From Thermoplasmatales archaeon (GTDB lineage: Archaea; Thermoplasmatota; E2; DHVEG-1), in the NCBI GenBank assembly GCA_030672305.1, contig DAOVGR010000023.1, positions 1 through 52,479 on the forward strand: a DNA stretch of 52,479 bases. Reading direction: 5' to 3'. The first letter of the stretch is position 1. Each line of letters starts with the position of its first letter. Shown here in pieces: positions 28,317 through 37,793 of this stretch. A model generated the notes under the pieces. That model was not told the DNA's origin. It ran no database searches and saw nothing but the letters and a program-made list of their open reading frames with translations. The position numbers were made by a program, and so were the translations under genes.

Positions 28317-28805
28317 ATGGAAAAGCAGGGGGAGTTAGAACCTAAAGATATCAGATTATTAAACGCTATAATAAAAAAATATGATGGAAAAAAGGAATTT
28401 TTAATATGTATTCTTCAAGATATTCAGAAGGTATTTGAATATCTCCCGAGAAAAGCATTAACTCATGTATCGGATAAATTAGATATTCCATTAATTCAAG
28501 TTTATGGTGTTGCTACTTTTTTTAAAGCTTTTAGCCTTATACCAAGAGGCGGGCATACTTGTACTGTTTGTCTTGGAACCGCATGTCATGTAAGAGGTGC
28601 AGAAAAAGTCCTTGATAAAGTAAAACGCAGTCTTGATATTGATGTTGGAGAAACAACAAAAGATATGCAATTCTCATTGAAAACTGTTAATTGTTTAGGT
28701 GCCTGTGCACTTGGTCCTATGATGGTTGTTGATGATGATTATCATGGGCATATGGCGCAAAATAAAGTTGATGAGATTTTAAAAAAGTATTCGTCGAAAT
28801 TTTAG
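28317..28805 (+). CDS. NuoE/HydC-like [2Fe-2S] thioredoxin-fold subunit
   Basis: 162 residues. The N-terminal helical bundle (FLICILQDIQKVFEYLPRKAL, in part) and the thioredoxin-fold domain with four cysteines, CTVCLGTACHVRG and NCLGACALGP, form the [2Fe-2S] site of complex I NuoE and of HydC/HndA in bifurcating hydrogenases. Length and spacing fit the family. It starts a plus-strand cluster: NuoF-like gene 12 bases later, then a NuoG-N-like gene, FMN glutamate-synthase-like gene and NfnAB. There are no membrane complex I genes, so this is a soluble flavoenzyme module passing electrons to or from NAD(H). Confidence 0.9.
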   Translation: MEKQGELEPKDIRLLNAIIKKYDGKKEFLICILQDIQKVFEYLPRKALTHVSDKLDIPLIQVYGVATFFKAFSLIPRGGHTCTVCLGTACHVRGAEKVLDKVKRSLDIDVGETTKDMQFSLKTVNCLGACALGPMMVVDDDYHGHMAQNKVDEILKKYSSKF

Positions 28806-28817
28806 GAGTTAAAGTTA

Positions 28818-30674
28818 GTGAAAAAAGTCAGAAATCTTCAAGATCTTGAAGCTTTAAGAAAATCTATCCTTCAAGAAAAATATTCAGAAAAACCATGTAT
28901 AATTATTTCAGAAAAATCAACATGTTGTTATCTAAGTGGTAGCAAAGAAGTTGTTGAAGCTTTTAAGGATGGATTAAAAAATTTTGATTTAGAAAATCAA
29001 ATAGACATTAAATCCACGGGATGTTTAGGATTTTGTGAGATTGAACCAATCGTAATATTAGAACCAAAAGGAATTATCTATCAAAAGGTTAAAAAAGAAG
29101 ACGTTCTTGAAATTATAACTGAAACAATTCTCAACGACATTATTATTGATCGTTTGCTTTATGTTGATCCAGTAAAAGGAAAAAAATGTAAAACTGAAGA
29201 GAACATGCCCTTTTATAAAAAACAAAGACGATTTGTCCTGGGAAATAATCGTTTTATCGATCCTCTTGTTATTGATGATTATATTGCTATAAATGGTTAC
29301 AAAGCACTTGCTACAGTTTTAGAAAAAATGAGGCCAGAGAAGGTCATTGATGTAATTAAACAATCTGGTTTGCGAGGTAGGGGCGGTGGAGGATTTCCAA
29401 CAGGAAAAAAATGGGAATATGCTAGTAAGGCTGAAGGGGAACCTAAATACGTTATTTGTAATGCTGATGAAGGTGATCCAGGGGCCTATATGGACAGAAG
29501 TCTTTTGGAAGGCAATCCTCACAGTGTTATTGAAGGTATGATTATTGGGGCATATGCAATTGGCTCTCATGAAGGTTATGTATATGTTCGAAATGAATAT
29601 CCATTAGCAGTAAAACATTTAGAAAATGCAATAAAGCAAGCACAGGAATACGGTCTTCTTGGAAAAAATGTACTGGGTTCAGGCTTTAGTTTTAATATCG
29701 AAATAAGTCGTGGAGGTGGTGCTTTTGTTTGTGGCGAATCAACTGCTCTTATGGCTTCACTTGAAGGAAAACCTGGGGAACCACGAGCAAAATATATCCA
29801 TACCGTTGAAAAAGGATTATGGAATAAACCAACAAATCTCAATAATGTTGAGACTTGGGCAAATGTACCTTTAATAATAAATAGAGGCGCAGAGTGGTAT
29901 GCGAAAATTGGAACTAATACTAGTAAAGGAACCAAGATATTTTCACTCGTTGGAAAAATCAATAACACAGGTCTAGTTGAAGTTCCAATGGGTATAAAAC
30001 TTCGCGAAATTATTTATGATATTGGAGGGGGCATACCTGATAGTAAAAAATTCAAAGCAGTCCAAACAGGTGGACCATCTGGTGGTTGCATCCCTGAAAG
30101 TCTGATTGATTTACCAGTTGATTATGAAAAACTTTCAGAAGCTGGTTCAATGATGGGTTCTGGCGGTATGATTGTAATGGATGAAGATACATGTATGGTA
30201 GATGTAGCTAAATATTTTGTTAACTTTCTAAGGGAAGAATCATGTGGCAAATGTGTTCCCTGTCGAGAAGGCCTTGAAAGAATGGGTGAAATTCTTACGA
30301 ATATTACTGAAGGGAAAGCAACAAATCAGGATCTGGAACTACTTGAGGACCTTGGTGGAGTAATAAAAGATACAGCCTTATGTGCATTAGGTGGGACTGC
30401 GTCAAATCCTGTTCTTAGTACAATTCAATATTTCAGAGATGAGTATAAGGATCATATAGAACACAAAAAATGCTCTGCTGGAGTGTGTAAAGCACTCATA
30501 ACATTTACAATCGATGAAAATAAATGTACTGGATGTGGAATGTGTCTTAAACAATGCCCACAGAACGTAATATCTGGTGAAAAAAAGAAACCACATAAAA
30601 TTGATCAAGAAAAATGTATCAAATGTGGTGCATGCTATGATACATGTAAATTTAACGCCATAAACAGAAGGTAG
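28818..30674 (+). CDS. NuoF/HydB-like NADH-binding flavoprotein with extra ferredoxin domains
   Basis: 618 residues from GTG 28818 (SD GGAG). Domains in order: N-terminal thioredoxin-like [2Fe-2S] ([18 protein letters not shown]); the NADH/FMN-binding core with [16 protein letters not shown] and [22 protein letters not shown] (short: [18 protein letters not shown]); SLBB; a [4Fe-4S] helical bundle [12 protein letters not shown]; and two C-terminal [4Fe-4S] ferredoxin motifs, [12 protein letters not shown] and [11 protein letters not shown]. This architecture is that of HydB/HndC, the flavin-bifurcating subunit, not plain complex I NuoF. It likely carries out NAD(H) chemistry and electron bifurcation or confurcation with ferredoxin. 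Confidence 0.92.
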   Translation: MKKVRNLQDLEALRKSILQEKYSEKPCIIISEKSTCCYLSGSKEVVEAFKDGLKNFDLENQIDIKSTGCLGFCEIEPIVILEPKGIIYQKVKKEDVLEIITETILNDIIIDRLLYVDPVKGKKCKTEENMPFYKKQRRFVLGNNRFIDPLVIDDYIAINGYKALATVLEKMRPEKVIDVIKQSGLRGRGGGGFPTGKKWEYASKAEGEPKYVICNADEGDPGAYMDRSLLEGNPHSVIEGMIIGAYAIGSHEGYVYVRNEYPLAVKHLENAIKQAQEYGLLGKNVLGSGFSFNIEISRGGGAFVCGESTALMASLEGKPGEPRAKYIHTVEKGLWNKPTNLNNVETWANVPLIINRGAEWYAKIGTNTSKGTKIFSLVGKINNTGLVEVPMGIKLREIIYDIGGGIPDSKKFKAVQTGGPSGGCIPESLIDLPVDYEKLSEAGSMMGSGGMIVMDEDTCMVDVAKYFVNFLREESCGKCVPCREGLERMGEILTNITEGKATNQDLELLEDLGGVIKDTALCALGGTASNPVLSTIQYFRDEYKDHIEHKKCSAGVCKALITFTIDENKCTGCGMCLKQCPQNVISGEKKKPHKIDQEKCIKCGACYDTCKFNAINRR

Positions 30675-30684
30675 AGGTGATTAA

Positions 30685-31407
30685 ATAGAGATAACACTCA
30701 ATGGAGTTAATGTTCAAGTCGAGGACTATTGGACTATCTTAGATGCGGCAAAATTTTATGGTGCTAATATTCCAACGTTATGTTATCATGAAGGACTTTC
30801 ACCTTATGGTTCATGTAGATTATGTGTTGTTGAAATTGGAAAAGGAGATAGAAAAAAGCTTGTTGCATCATGTTTACATCCCGTAAAAGAGGGACTTAAT
30901 ATTCATACACATTCAGAACGTGTCATAAGAGCAAGAAAGATGCTTGTCGAACTTTTAGTTGCCCGTTGTCCACAATCAAAGACTCTTCAGGATTTAGCAT
31001 CGAGCATGGGAATTCAAAAGGTAAGGTTCAAACCAAAAAATGATGATTGTATACTTTGTGGACTATGCATTCGGATGTGCGAAGAACAGATGGGTGCCAA
31101 AGCAATAGGTTTTGTAGGTCGTGGTGTAAATAAAAGAATAACAACTCCATTTGATATAAAATCAGAAAAATGTAGAACATGTGGAGCATGTATTTGGATC
31201 TGTCCTGCATGCCAGCTTAGATGCCAAGGACTTGAAGCAGATACGGTTCTATGTAGTAGTTGTCTAAATTTTTCACCATCATGTTTAGATTTATATGAGG
31301 ATGCCATGTGTTATTTGGATCCTTGTGTAGCTTGTTTAGAAGATAAGAAAGTAAAAAAGAATATTGAAAATAAAAAGAAGTTGAAAAATAGGAGGAAAAA
31401 TAAATGA
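30685..31407 (+). CDS. NuoG N-terminus/HydA-like iron-sulfur subunit without H-cluster
   Basis: 240 residues. A plant-type [2Fe-2S] domain (YGSCRLCVVEI, ASCLHP), then two [4Fe-4S] motifs (CILCGLCIRMCEEQ; CRTCGACIWICPACQLRCQG). A Cys-rich tail carries eight more cysteines, starting LCSSCLNFSPSC. There is no [FeFe] H-cluster domain. The frame has no ATG/GTG/TTG before 30940, although the [2Fe-2S] domain lies upstream. The only fitting start is ATA 30685, three bases after a perfect GAGGTGAT, directly behind an in-frame TAA. It overlaps the next gene by ATGA. By position it relays electrons from NuoEF to the glutamate-synthase-like protein. Confidence 0.85.
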   Translation: MEITLNGVNVQVEDYWTILDAAKFYGANIPTLCYHEGLSPYGSCRLCVVEIGKGDRKKLVASCLHPVKEGLNIHTHSERVIRARKMLVELLVARCPQSKTLQDLASSMGIQKVRFKPKNDDCILCGLCIRMCEEQMGAKAIGFVGRGVNKRITTPFDIKSEKCRTCGACIWICPACQLRCQGLEADTVLCSSCLNFSPSCLDLYEDAMCYLDPCVACLEDKKVKKNIENKKKLKNRRKNK

Positions 31408-32981
31408 CATTAACAAGACCAAATAGATCAGCTGCAACATTAACAAAAAATAGAACTGGAGATCATATTACACCAATTAGTGGAATGTGTGTGACTTGTG
31501 TTGATGGATGCATTGGTATGTGTGAAATTGGTAAATCAGCATACCGTGGACCAGAAGCATTATACCCGCAACCCTTTGGAATTACTACATCTGCATCTGA
31601 AAAAGATTACCCCGTTGATTTATCGTATTTTAATATCATGGGTACTGCAGTTGGTGCAAAGGGAATTGAGGAAGATAGTGATAAAGCGATTTTTCCAAAT
31701 GTAAATATTGAAACAAAAATTGGAAAAGATAAAAAAATCAAGTTAAGGATTCCATGGATTATACCGGGCTTAGGCTCAACAAATGTTGCTAAAAATAATT
31801 GGGAGGGACTTGCAGTCGGTGCTGCAATATCAGGTTTCCCTTTAACAATTGGTGAAAACGTTGCTGCGATGGATCCAGAATCAAAAATTGTAAATGGGAA
31901 AGTAAAACACGCACCAGATCTTGAATGGAGAATAAAGCTTTATAAGGAATGGCAGCAAGATGGTTACGGTGACATTATCGTTCAAGCAAATGTTGAAGAC
32001 ACTCGTTTAGGTGTTCAAGAATTTGCTATATCTGAATGTGGAGTTGAAACAGTTGAACTTAAATGGGGACAGGGGGCAAAAGATATCGGTGGTGAAGTTA
32101 AAATAAAAGATTTAGAAAAAGCACAACTACTCAAAAAAAGAGGATATGTTGTCCTTCCTAATCCGCTTGAAAAAGAAGCAATTGAATCATTTAATTCAGG
32201 TAGTTTCAAGGAATTTGAAAGACATTCAAGAGTTGGAATGGTTACAGAAAAAGATTTCATGGCACGGGTTAAAGAATTAAGAGATTATGGCGCCAGACAT
32301 GTATTTTTAAAAACAGGGGCCTATAGACCTTCAGATCTTGCTCGTGCAGTAAAATTCAGCTCAAAAGCAGAAATTGATCTTTTAACAGTTGATGCTGCTG
32401 GTGGCGGAACAGGAATGAGTCCTTGGAGAATGATGAATGAATGGGGATTACCTCAAGTTGAAATATACTCACTACTTCATAAATATCTATCAAAACTTGA
32501 CAAAAAGGGAGAGTATGTACCAGATGTTGCTCTGGCAGGTGGTTTTATCCTTGAGGATCAAATCTTCAAGGGACTAGCAATTGGTGCGCCCTATGTCAAA
32601 TTAATTGGAATGGCTAGAGGACATTTGGCAGCAGCAATGGTAGGTAAAACAATTGGAAGTAAATTGGATTCAGGTGAAATGCCTGTTTATGTTGGGCGTT
32701 TTGGTAGAACAAAAGGAGAAATATTTATAACAACTCCAGAACTAAAACAAAAATTTGGTAAAAAATTCGATCAAATACCAGCAGGTGCACTGGGTGTTTA
32801 TACCTATTCAGAAAGACTTGCTCAGGGTCTACGTCAATTAATGACAGGTGCAAGAAAGTTCTCACTTGATAACATAACACGAGATGATATTGCATCTCTT
32901 ACAAAAGATGTAGCAGAGATTAGTGGTATACAATACATAATGGATGTGGATAAAAAAGAAGTTGATCAAATACTTGGTTAA
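31404..32981 (+). CDS. FMN-binding glutamate-synthase-family protein with N-terminal Cys cluster
   Basis: 525 residues. The body (about 60-480) is the FMN-binding TIM barrel of glutamate synthase, with LLTVDAAGGGTGMSPWRMM, VALAGGF and LIGMARGHL. The glutaminase and GXGXG domains are missing. N-terminally C29, C32, C36 and C40 (CVTCVDGCIGMC) form a Cx2Cx3Cx3C set likely to hold an iron-sulfur cluster. Thus it takes electrons from a partner, probably the Nuo-like subunits with whose last gene it overlaps (ATGA). It may reductively aminate 2-oxoglutarate using free ammonia, or handle another substrate; the sequence does not decide. SD AGGAGG lies upstream. Confidence 0.85.
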   Translation: MTLTRPNRSAATLTKNRTGDHITPISGMCVTCVDGCIGMCEIGKSAYRGPEALYPQPFGITTSASEKDYPVDLSYFNIMGTAVGAKGIEEDSDKAIFPNVNIETKIGKDKKIKLRIPWIIPGLGSTNVAKNNWEGLAVGAAISGFPLTIGENVAAMDPESKIVNGKVKHAPDLEWRIKLYKEWQQDGYGDIIVQANVEDTRLGVQEFAISECGVETVELKWGQGAKDIGGEVKIKDLEKAQLLKKRGYVVLPNPLEKEAIESFNSGSFKEFERHSRVGMVTEKDFMARVKELRDYGARHVFLKTGAYRPSDLARAVKFSSKAEIDLLTVDAAGGGTGMSPWRMMNEWGLPQVEIYSLLHKYLSKLDKKGEYVPDVALAGGFILEDQIFKGLAIGAPYVKLIGMARGHLAAAMVGKTIGSKLDSGEMPVYVGRFGRTKGEIFITTPELKQKFGKKFDQIPAGALGVYTYSERLAQGLRQLMTGARKFSLDNITRDDIASLTKDVAEISGIQYIMDVDKKEVDQILG

Positions 32982-33085
32982 TTTCCTAAATCCTCTTCTA
33001 ATTTTTTCCTAATTTAGTGTATCATAAACTATTAAAAACCCTCCTAAATACAGGTATCCGCCTACAAATGAAATGATGTGTTTAT

Positions 33086-33907
33086 ATGTATGAAATAATA
33101 GAAAAAAAAGTAATGTCAGAAACTGTAAAACTAATGAAGATTAAAGCACCACTTGTTGCAAAGAAAGCAAAAGCTGGTCAGTTTATAATTCTTAGAATTG
33201 ATGAGAAAGGGGAACGTATTCCATTAACTATTGCTGATTATGATAGAAAAAAGGGCACTGTCACAGTTATTTTTATGGAGGTTGGAAAGACAACGAAACA
33301 TCTTGGAACACTTAATGTAGGTGATTTTCTTTTAAATTTCGTTGGTCCTTTAGGACAACCCTCTGATATTGAAAAATATGGCACTGTTGTTATGATTGGT
33401 GGCGGTGTTGGAATAGCACCATTATATCCTATTGTTAGAGAGTTAAAACAAATGGGAAATTATGTTATTTCAATTCTTGGTGCTAGAAATGAAAAACTAT
33501 TGATGCTTGAAAAGGAAGTTGAAAAGCATAGTGATGAGTTGTATATTACAACAGATGACGGTTCTAAGGGCGATAAGGGATTTGTAAGTGACGTGTTACA
33601 AAAACTTATTGATGAGGGTCGAAAGATTGGTATGGTTATGGCAATTGGGCCTGTTATCATGATGAAGGTTGTTGCAAATGTTACTCGTCCTTATAAGATT
33701 AAAACTCTTGTCAGTTTGAATCCTATCATGGTTGATGGAACTGGTATGTGTGGTGGTTGTAGGGTTTCAGTTGGGAATGAAACCAAGTTTGCCTGCGTTG
33801 ATGGGCCTGAGTTCGATGGCCATAAGGTTGATTATGATAATTTAATGCTACGTAATCGTAGATTTGTCTGTGAAGAAGAAGAATCATGTAAGCTAGCAGG
33901 TGTTTAA
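33086..33907 (+). CDS. NfnA/SudB-like FAD/NAD-binding reductase subunit
   Basis: 273 residues. Ferredoxin-NADP reductase fold: RIPLTIADYD (FAD), GGGVGIAPLYPIVRELK (NAD binding), and a C-terminal [2Fe-2S] site with GTGMCGGCRVSVG, FACVDGPEFDGHKVD. Identical in length and order to NfnA/SudB (sulfide dehydrogenase beta), the subunit that binds NAD(H) in the NADH-dependent ferredoxin:NADP oxidoreductase. The stop is one base before the NfnB-like start. Alternatively it is the small subunit of a homotetrameric glutamate synthase reductase. Confidence 0.88.
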   Translation: MYEIIEKKVMSETVKLMKIKAPLVAKKAKAGQFIILRIDEKGERIPLTIADYDRKKGTVTVIFMEVGKTTKHLGTLNVGDFLLNFVGPLGQPSDIEKYGTVVMIGGGVGIAPLYPIVRELKQMGNYVISILGARNEKLLMLEKEVEKHSDELYITTDDGSKGDKGFVSDVLQKLIDEGRKIGMVMAIGPVIMMKVVANVTRPYKIKTLVSLNPIMVDGTGMCGGCRVSVGNETKFACVDGPEFDGHKVDYDNLMLRNRRFVCEEEESCKLAGV

Positions 33908-33908
33908 T

Positions 33909-35294
33909 ATGGCTGTAAGAAAGACAAAATACGAAATGGCAGAGCAATCGGCAAAAGAACGAATTAAAAATTTCAATGAAGTTCCATATGGTTACAATGA
34001 AAAAACAGCAATTGAAGAAGCAAAACGCTGCCTTCAATGTAAAAATAGGCCATGTGTAGATGGTTGTCCTGTTGAGATAGATATCCCTGAATTTATTAAA
34101 CATATTGCAGAGGGCGATATTGATAAGGCTGTTGAGATTTTAAAAACAAAAACCAATCTTCCAGCGGTTTGTGGACGAGTATGTCCTTATGAGAGTCAAT
34201 GTGAAGGAGAATGTACACTTAAAAAGATTGGTGAACCTGTTGGTATTGGTAGACTTGAACGATTTCTTGCTGATTATGAACGTAAGAAAGGAGTAAAGAT
34301 ACCTAAAAAAGCAAAACCAACAGATAAAAAAGTTGCTGTTGTTGGAGCAGGACCTGCTGGTCTTACTTGTGCAGGTGACCTTGCAAAGATGGGGCATTCT
34401 GTAACTGTTTTTGAGGCTCTTCATGACCCTGGTGGCGTTCTTATGTATGGCATTCCTGAGTTTCGTCTGCCAAAAGAGATTGTGAAGGCAGAAGTTGATT
34501 ATATTAAAAAACTTGGTGTTGAAATAAAATATGACATAGTTGTTGGAAAAACAATTACCGTTGATGAGCTCATGAAAGATTACGATGCTGTATTTATTGG
34601 TACTGGTGCAGGACTTCCTCGTTGGCTAAGAATTCCTGGTGAAAATTTGGATGGCGTGTATTCTGCAAATGAGTATCTTACACGTGTAAATATGATGAGG
34701 GCATATGATTTTCCAAATTATGATACTCCTGTTAAAATCGGAAAGATTGTAGCAACATTTGGTGCAGGAAATGTAGCAATGGATTGTGCCAGGACTTCAT
34801 TAAGACTAGGTGCGGAGAAATCCTACATTATTTATCGAAGATCAGACGTAGAAATGCCTGCAAGAGATGAGGAAATAGAGCATGCAAAGGAGGAAGGAGT
34901 CATATTCCATCTTCTTACAAATCCTGTTAAATTTACAGGTGATGATAAAGGAATATTAAAGGAAGTTGAATGTATAAAAATGAAACTTGGAGAGCCAGAT
35001 GAATCTGGAAGAAGAAGACCAATTCCAATTGAAGGATCTAACTTTAAAATTCAGATTGATACAGCACTAGTAGCAATTGGTCAAAGCCCAAATCCACTAG
35101 TTCCTAAGACTGTTAAAGGATTGAAAATTGGAAAATGGGGAAACATTGAAACTGATGAAGATGGACGAACAAATATTCCAGAAATATTTGCAGGTGGAGA
35201 TATTGCGACTGGTGCGGCAACAGTAATTCTTGCAATGGGTGCTGGAAAACGGGCAGCACGTGCAATTGATAAATATTTAAAACTAAAAAAATAG
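33909..35294 (+). CDS. NfnB/SudA/GltA-like NADPH-dependent flavoprotein
   Basis: 461 residues from ATG 33909 (SD AGGTG; GTG 33900 would overlap the previous gene). N-terminal [4Fe-4S] ferredoxin-like domain (RCLQCKNRPCVDGCPV; VCGRVCPYESQCEGEC), then FAD motif VVGAGPAGLTCAGDLAKMG (short: GAGPAG) and NADPH motif FGAGNVAMDCARTSLRLGA. This is the family called gltA, sudA or nfnB depending on context. With NfnA it forms the bifurcating transhydrogenase coupling NADPH, NADH and ferredoxin. Next to a glutamate-synthase-like protein it could instead be its NADPH input. Confidence 0.9.
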   Translation: MAVRKTKYEMAEQSAKERIKNFNEVPYGYNEKTAIEEAKRCLQCKNRPCVDGCPVEIDIPEFIKHIAEGDIDKAVEILKTKTNLPAVCGRVCPYESQCEGECTLKKIGEPVGIGRLERFLADYERKKGVKIPKKAKPTDKKVAVVGAGPAGLTCAGDLAKMGHSVTVFEALHDPGGVLMYGIPEFRLPKEIVKAEVDYIKKLGVEIKYDIVVGKTITVDELMKDYDAVFIGTGAGLPRWLRIPGENLDGVYSANEYLTRVNMMRAYDFPNYDTPVKIGKIVATFGAGNVAMDCARTSLRLGAEKSYIIYRRSDVEMPARDEEIEHAKEEGVIFHLLTNPVKFTGDDKGILKEVECIKMKLGEPDESGRRRPIPIEGSNFKIQIDTALVAIGQSPNPLVPKTVKGLKIGKWGNIETDEDGRTNIPEIFAGGDIATGAATVILAMGAGKRAARAIDKYLKLKK

Positions 35295-35319
35295 TTTATT
35301 TTTGTATTAAATTACAATT

Positions 35320-35409
35320 CTACAGTAATATCCATAGCATTAGAAGTAAACCAATAATGCTAAGGCTAATTAGAAAGAATCTGTAATCCATCACCCAGTA
35401 TCTTTCCAT
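35320..35409 (-). CDS. Candidate 29-aa single-helix membrane microprotein
   Basis: Starts at ATG 35407-35409 with SD GAGGAG about nine bases upstream (35419-35424) and ends at TAG 35320. The product is MERYWVMDYRFF followed by one membrane helix (LISLSIIGLLLMLWILL). The good ribosome site plus a complete transmembrane helix make it more than chance. It lies convergent to nfnB and downstream of pyrG on the same strand. Function is unknown; such microproteins often stabilise a membrane partner. Confidence 0.45.
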   Translation of the reverse strand: MERYWVMDYRFFLISLSIIGLLLMLWILL

Positions 35410-35499
35410 CCCTTTCTCTCCTCAAAGTTTTTAATTAATTATTTGCTTAAAAACATTTCTAATTATTGAAATATAATTTTAAAGAAATGAAATTTTCAG

Positions 35500-37119
35500 C
35501 TATTTCTTTTTCTTTGCAGCCTTGATTAACCCATCAAATAAAGGAGCTGGTTTTAAAGGTCTTGATTTAAACTCAGGATGAGCCTGGGTTGCAACAAAAT
35601 AAGGATGACCTGGTATCTCCATGAACTCCATTAAAATGCCATCAGGTGAACGACCTGAAAATACCAAACCACATTTTTCAAGTTTTTCAACATATTCTGG
35701 ATTAACCTCATATCTATGCCTATGCCTCTCATAAACCTTGTTTTCCCCATACAGTTTATGAACAATAGAGCCTTTCCTAAGAATTGCTGGATAAGCACCC
35801 AATCTCATTGTTGCACCATACCTAGATTCCTGAACGATTTTTATCTGATCTGGGATGAAATCTATTACAGGGTGGAGTATTTTTTTATCGACTTCTGTAG
35901 AATGTGAATTTTCAATACCACATATATTTTGAGCGTACTCAACAACAGCAAGCTGCATACCAAGACACAAACCAAGATATGGAATCCCGTGCTCTCTCGA
36001 ATAGCGAATAGTATCAATTTTCCCTTGTATACCTGATAATCCAAAACCTCCTGGAACAATAATCCCGTCTAACTTATCAAGTGTAGAAAGCTTCCTTGGA
36101 TTTTTTTCAAAAATCTTTGAATCAATCCACCTTATATCCGGTTTAAGATTATTATTCCATGAAGCATGCTTTACTGCTTCTATTACAGAGATATAGGAAT
36201 CAGATAGTTGAGAAGTACCAATATCAAAATATTTTCCTACAATTCCTATTTTTACAGGATTTTTAAGTGTTCTAATCTTTTTTATAAATTTCTCCCAACC
36301 CTCCAAACCATTATGACTTTTCCTAATATTCAATTTTCTAAGAATCTTCATACAAAGGTCTTGTTTTTCAAATAATAATGTTACTGCATAAACATTATCA
36401 ATATTTGAATCAGAAATAACATCTTCCTCATGAACATTACAAAACATGGCAATTTTTTCCCGACGGACATTATCCAAGGGGTCTTCTGAGCGAGTAATAA
36501 TAAAATCTGGTTGAATTCCTATTTCTCTTAGAAGTTTTACAGAATGCTGAGTAGGTTTGGTTTTTGCTTCACCAAGTGTATCAAGAACAGGAACATAAGT
36601 CACATGTAGATAAATTACTCTATCACCCTCTAGCTTCATTTGACGAACTGCTTCAAGAAACAAAACATTCTCATAATCTCCAACAGTTCCACCAATTTCA
36701 ACCATTACAAAATCCCAAGAATTTTTATTAGAAGGTCCTCTGATTCTATTCTTAATTTCATCTGTTACATGAGGAATTGGTTGAACAGTTTTACCTAGAT
36801 ATTTTCCTTTCCTTTCTTTTTCAATAACTTTTCCATAAACTTGACCAGTTGTTATGTTATGGGACTTTGGGATATTAATATCTAAAAAGCGTTCATAATG
36901 ACCTAGATCTTGATCTATCTCTCCACCATCTTCTGTAACCCATACCTCTCCATGCTCGGTAGGTCTAAGTGTTCCAGCATCACAATTCATATATGGATCG
37001 ATTTTCATAGCTGTAACTTTATATCCATGAAGTTGGAGAATTTTCCCAATAGACGCGGTAGTGATTCCCTTTCCTAAACCAGAAATGACCCCGCCAGTTA
37101 TAATAATATAATTTACCAT
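35500..37119 (-). CDS. pyrG: CTP synthase
   Basis: It makes CTP from UTP, ATP and glutamine. The frame is open to 37170, but ATG 37119 gives the family N-terminus (MVNYIIITGGVISGLGKGI); the upstream 17 residues have no counterpart. Synthetase domain (1-265): P-loop GGVISGLGKG, DPYMNCDAGTLRPTEHGEVW (short: DPYMNCDAGT). Class I glutaminase domain: LDGIIVPGGFG, nucleophile Cys in YLGLCLGMQLAVVE, and the His/Glu pair in QAHPEFKSRP. Full length (539 aa). It stands alone. Confidence 0.95.
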   Translation of the reverse strand: MVNYIIITGGVISGLGKGITTASIGKILQLHGYKVTAMKIDPYMNCDAGTLRPTEHGEVWVTEDGGEIDQDLGHYERFLDINIPKSHNITTGQVYGKVIEKERKGKYLGKTVQPIPHVTDEIKNRIRGPSNKNSWDFVMVEIGGTVGDYENVLFLEAVRQMKLEGDRVIYLHVTYVPVLDTLGEAKTKPTQHSVKLLREIGIQPDFIITRSEDPLDNVRREKIAMFCNVHEEDVISDSNIDNVYAVTLLFEKQDLCMKILRKLNIRKSHNGLEGWEKFIKKIRTLKNPVKIGIVGKYFDIGTSQLSDSYISVIEAVKHASWNNNLKPDIRWIDSKIFEKNPRKLSTLDKLDGIIVPGGFGLSGIQGKIDTIRYSREHGIPYLGLCLGMQLAVVEYAQNICGIENSHSTEVDKKILHPVIDFIPDQIKIVQESRYGATMRLGAYPAILRKGSIVHKLYGENKVYERHRHRYEVNPEYVEKLEKCGLVFSGRSPDGILMEFMEIPGHPYFVATQAHPEFKSRPLKPAPLFDGLIKAAKKKK

Positions 37120-37314
37120 CCCTTTCAACCGGCAAGGTAAATATAATACGTAATTTAAATTCTTTACCATTATTAGAATTTTTTAAATATAAAAATTTTA
37201 AAATGATTATTAATAAAAATGAATAAAAATGAAGAAAGAGTTACAACTAACCTACAACCTCAATAATTAAGGTTTGTATACTAGTTGTGTTGCTTTTTTG
37301 CTTGATTGCTTTAC

Positions 37315-37611
37315 TTATTTCTTTGTTGTCAAAGATATTTCTATCGAAGACACGTTGGAATTTCTACCTTCTTCGTTTGTTATGCTTTCTGTTCCAATTT
37401 TTATTTCTTTTATTTTTGCGTCTTGTACAAATCTGTTTCTTGTTATCTCTGCAGTGTCAACAGCTCTACTAATAGCTCTGCCTCTTGCTTTTATTATCAC
37501 TACATCAGAGCCTCCATTAAACTGTGTGACTACTGCGAGTACATAGCTCATCGGCGGTTTGCTTCCAACAAATATTGTGTTTTCGTCAGGATTTATTTCC
37601 TTTTCTGCCAT
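37315..37611 (-). CDS. albA: Chromatin protein Alba
   Basis: 98 residues. It binds DNA and RNA as a dimer and organises the archaeal chromosome. Motifs: [21 protein letters not shown] (in part) with the lysine loop [23 protein letters not shown], and IKEIKIGTE. The Lys of the acetylatable KK pair is a single Lys here (GSKPP). An N-terminal acidic extension ([10 protein letters not shown]) precedes the core. SD GGGAGG lies upstream. It is one copy, alone on its strand. Confidence 0.93.
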   Translation of the reverse strand: MAEKEINPDENTIFVGSKPPMSYVLAVVTQFNGGSDVVIIKARGRAISRAVDTAEITRNRFVQDAKIKEIKIGTESITNEEGRNSNVSSIEISLTTKK

Positions 37612-37793
37612 AAACTATTCCTCCCTGTTATTATCATAGTTTTTGGTTCCACTATCAACAATCAGCGTATTTATAAAGTTTTCGACAGAAAATAATACTC
37701 ATTTTTTTCTTTCTTCCCTCAATAATTAACTTAAAGATAGAATATAACTATAATAAATATAAAAATTGACAGAAATGGTGAAGATTTTTATAT

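Noticed and set aside
29576-29968. 130-aa minus-strand ORF
   Set aside because: Shadow of the NuoF-like gene's conserved core.
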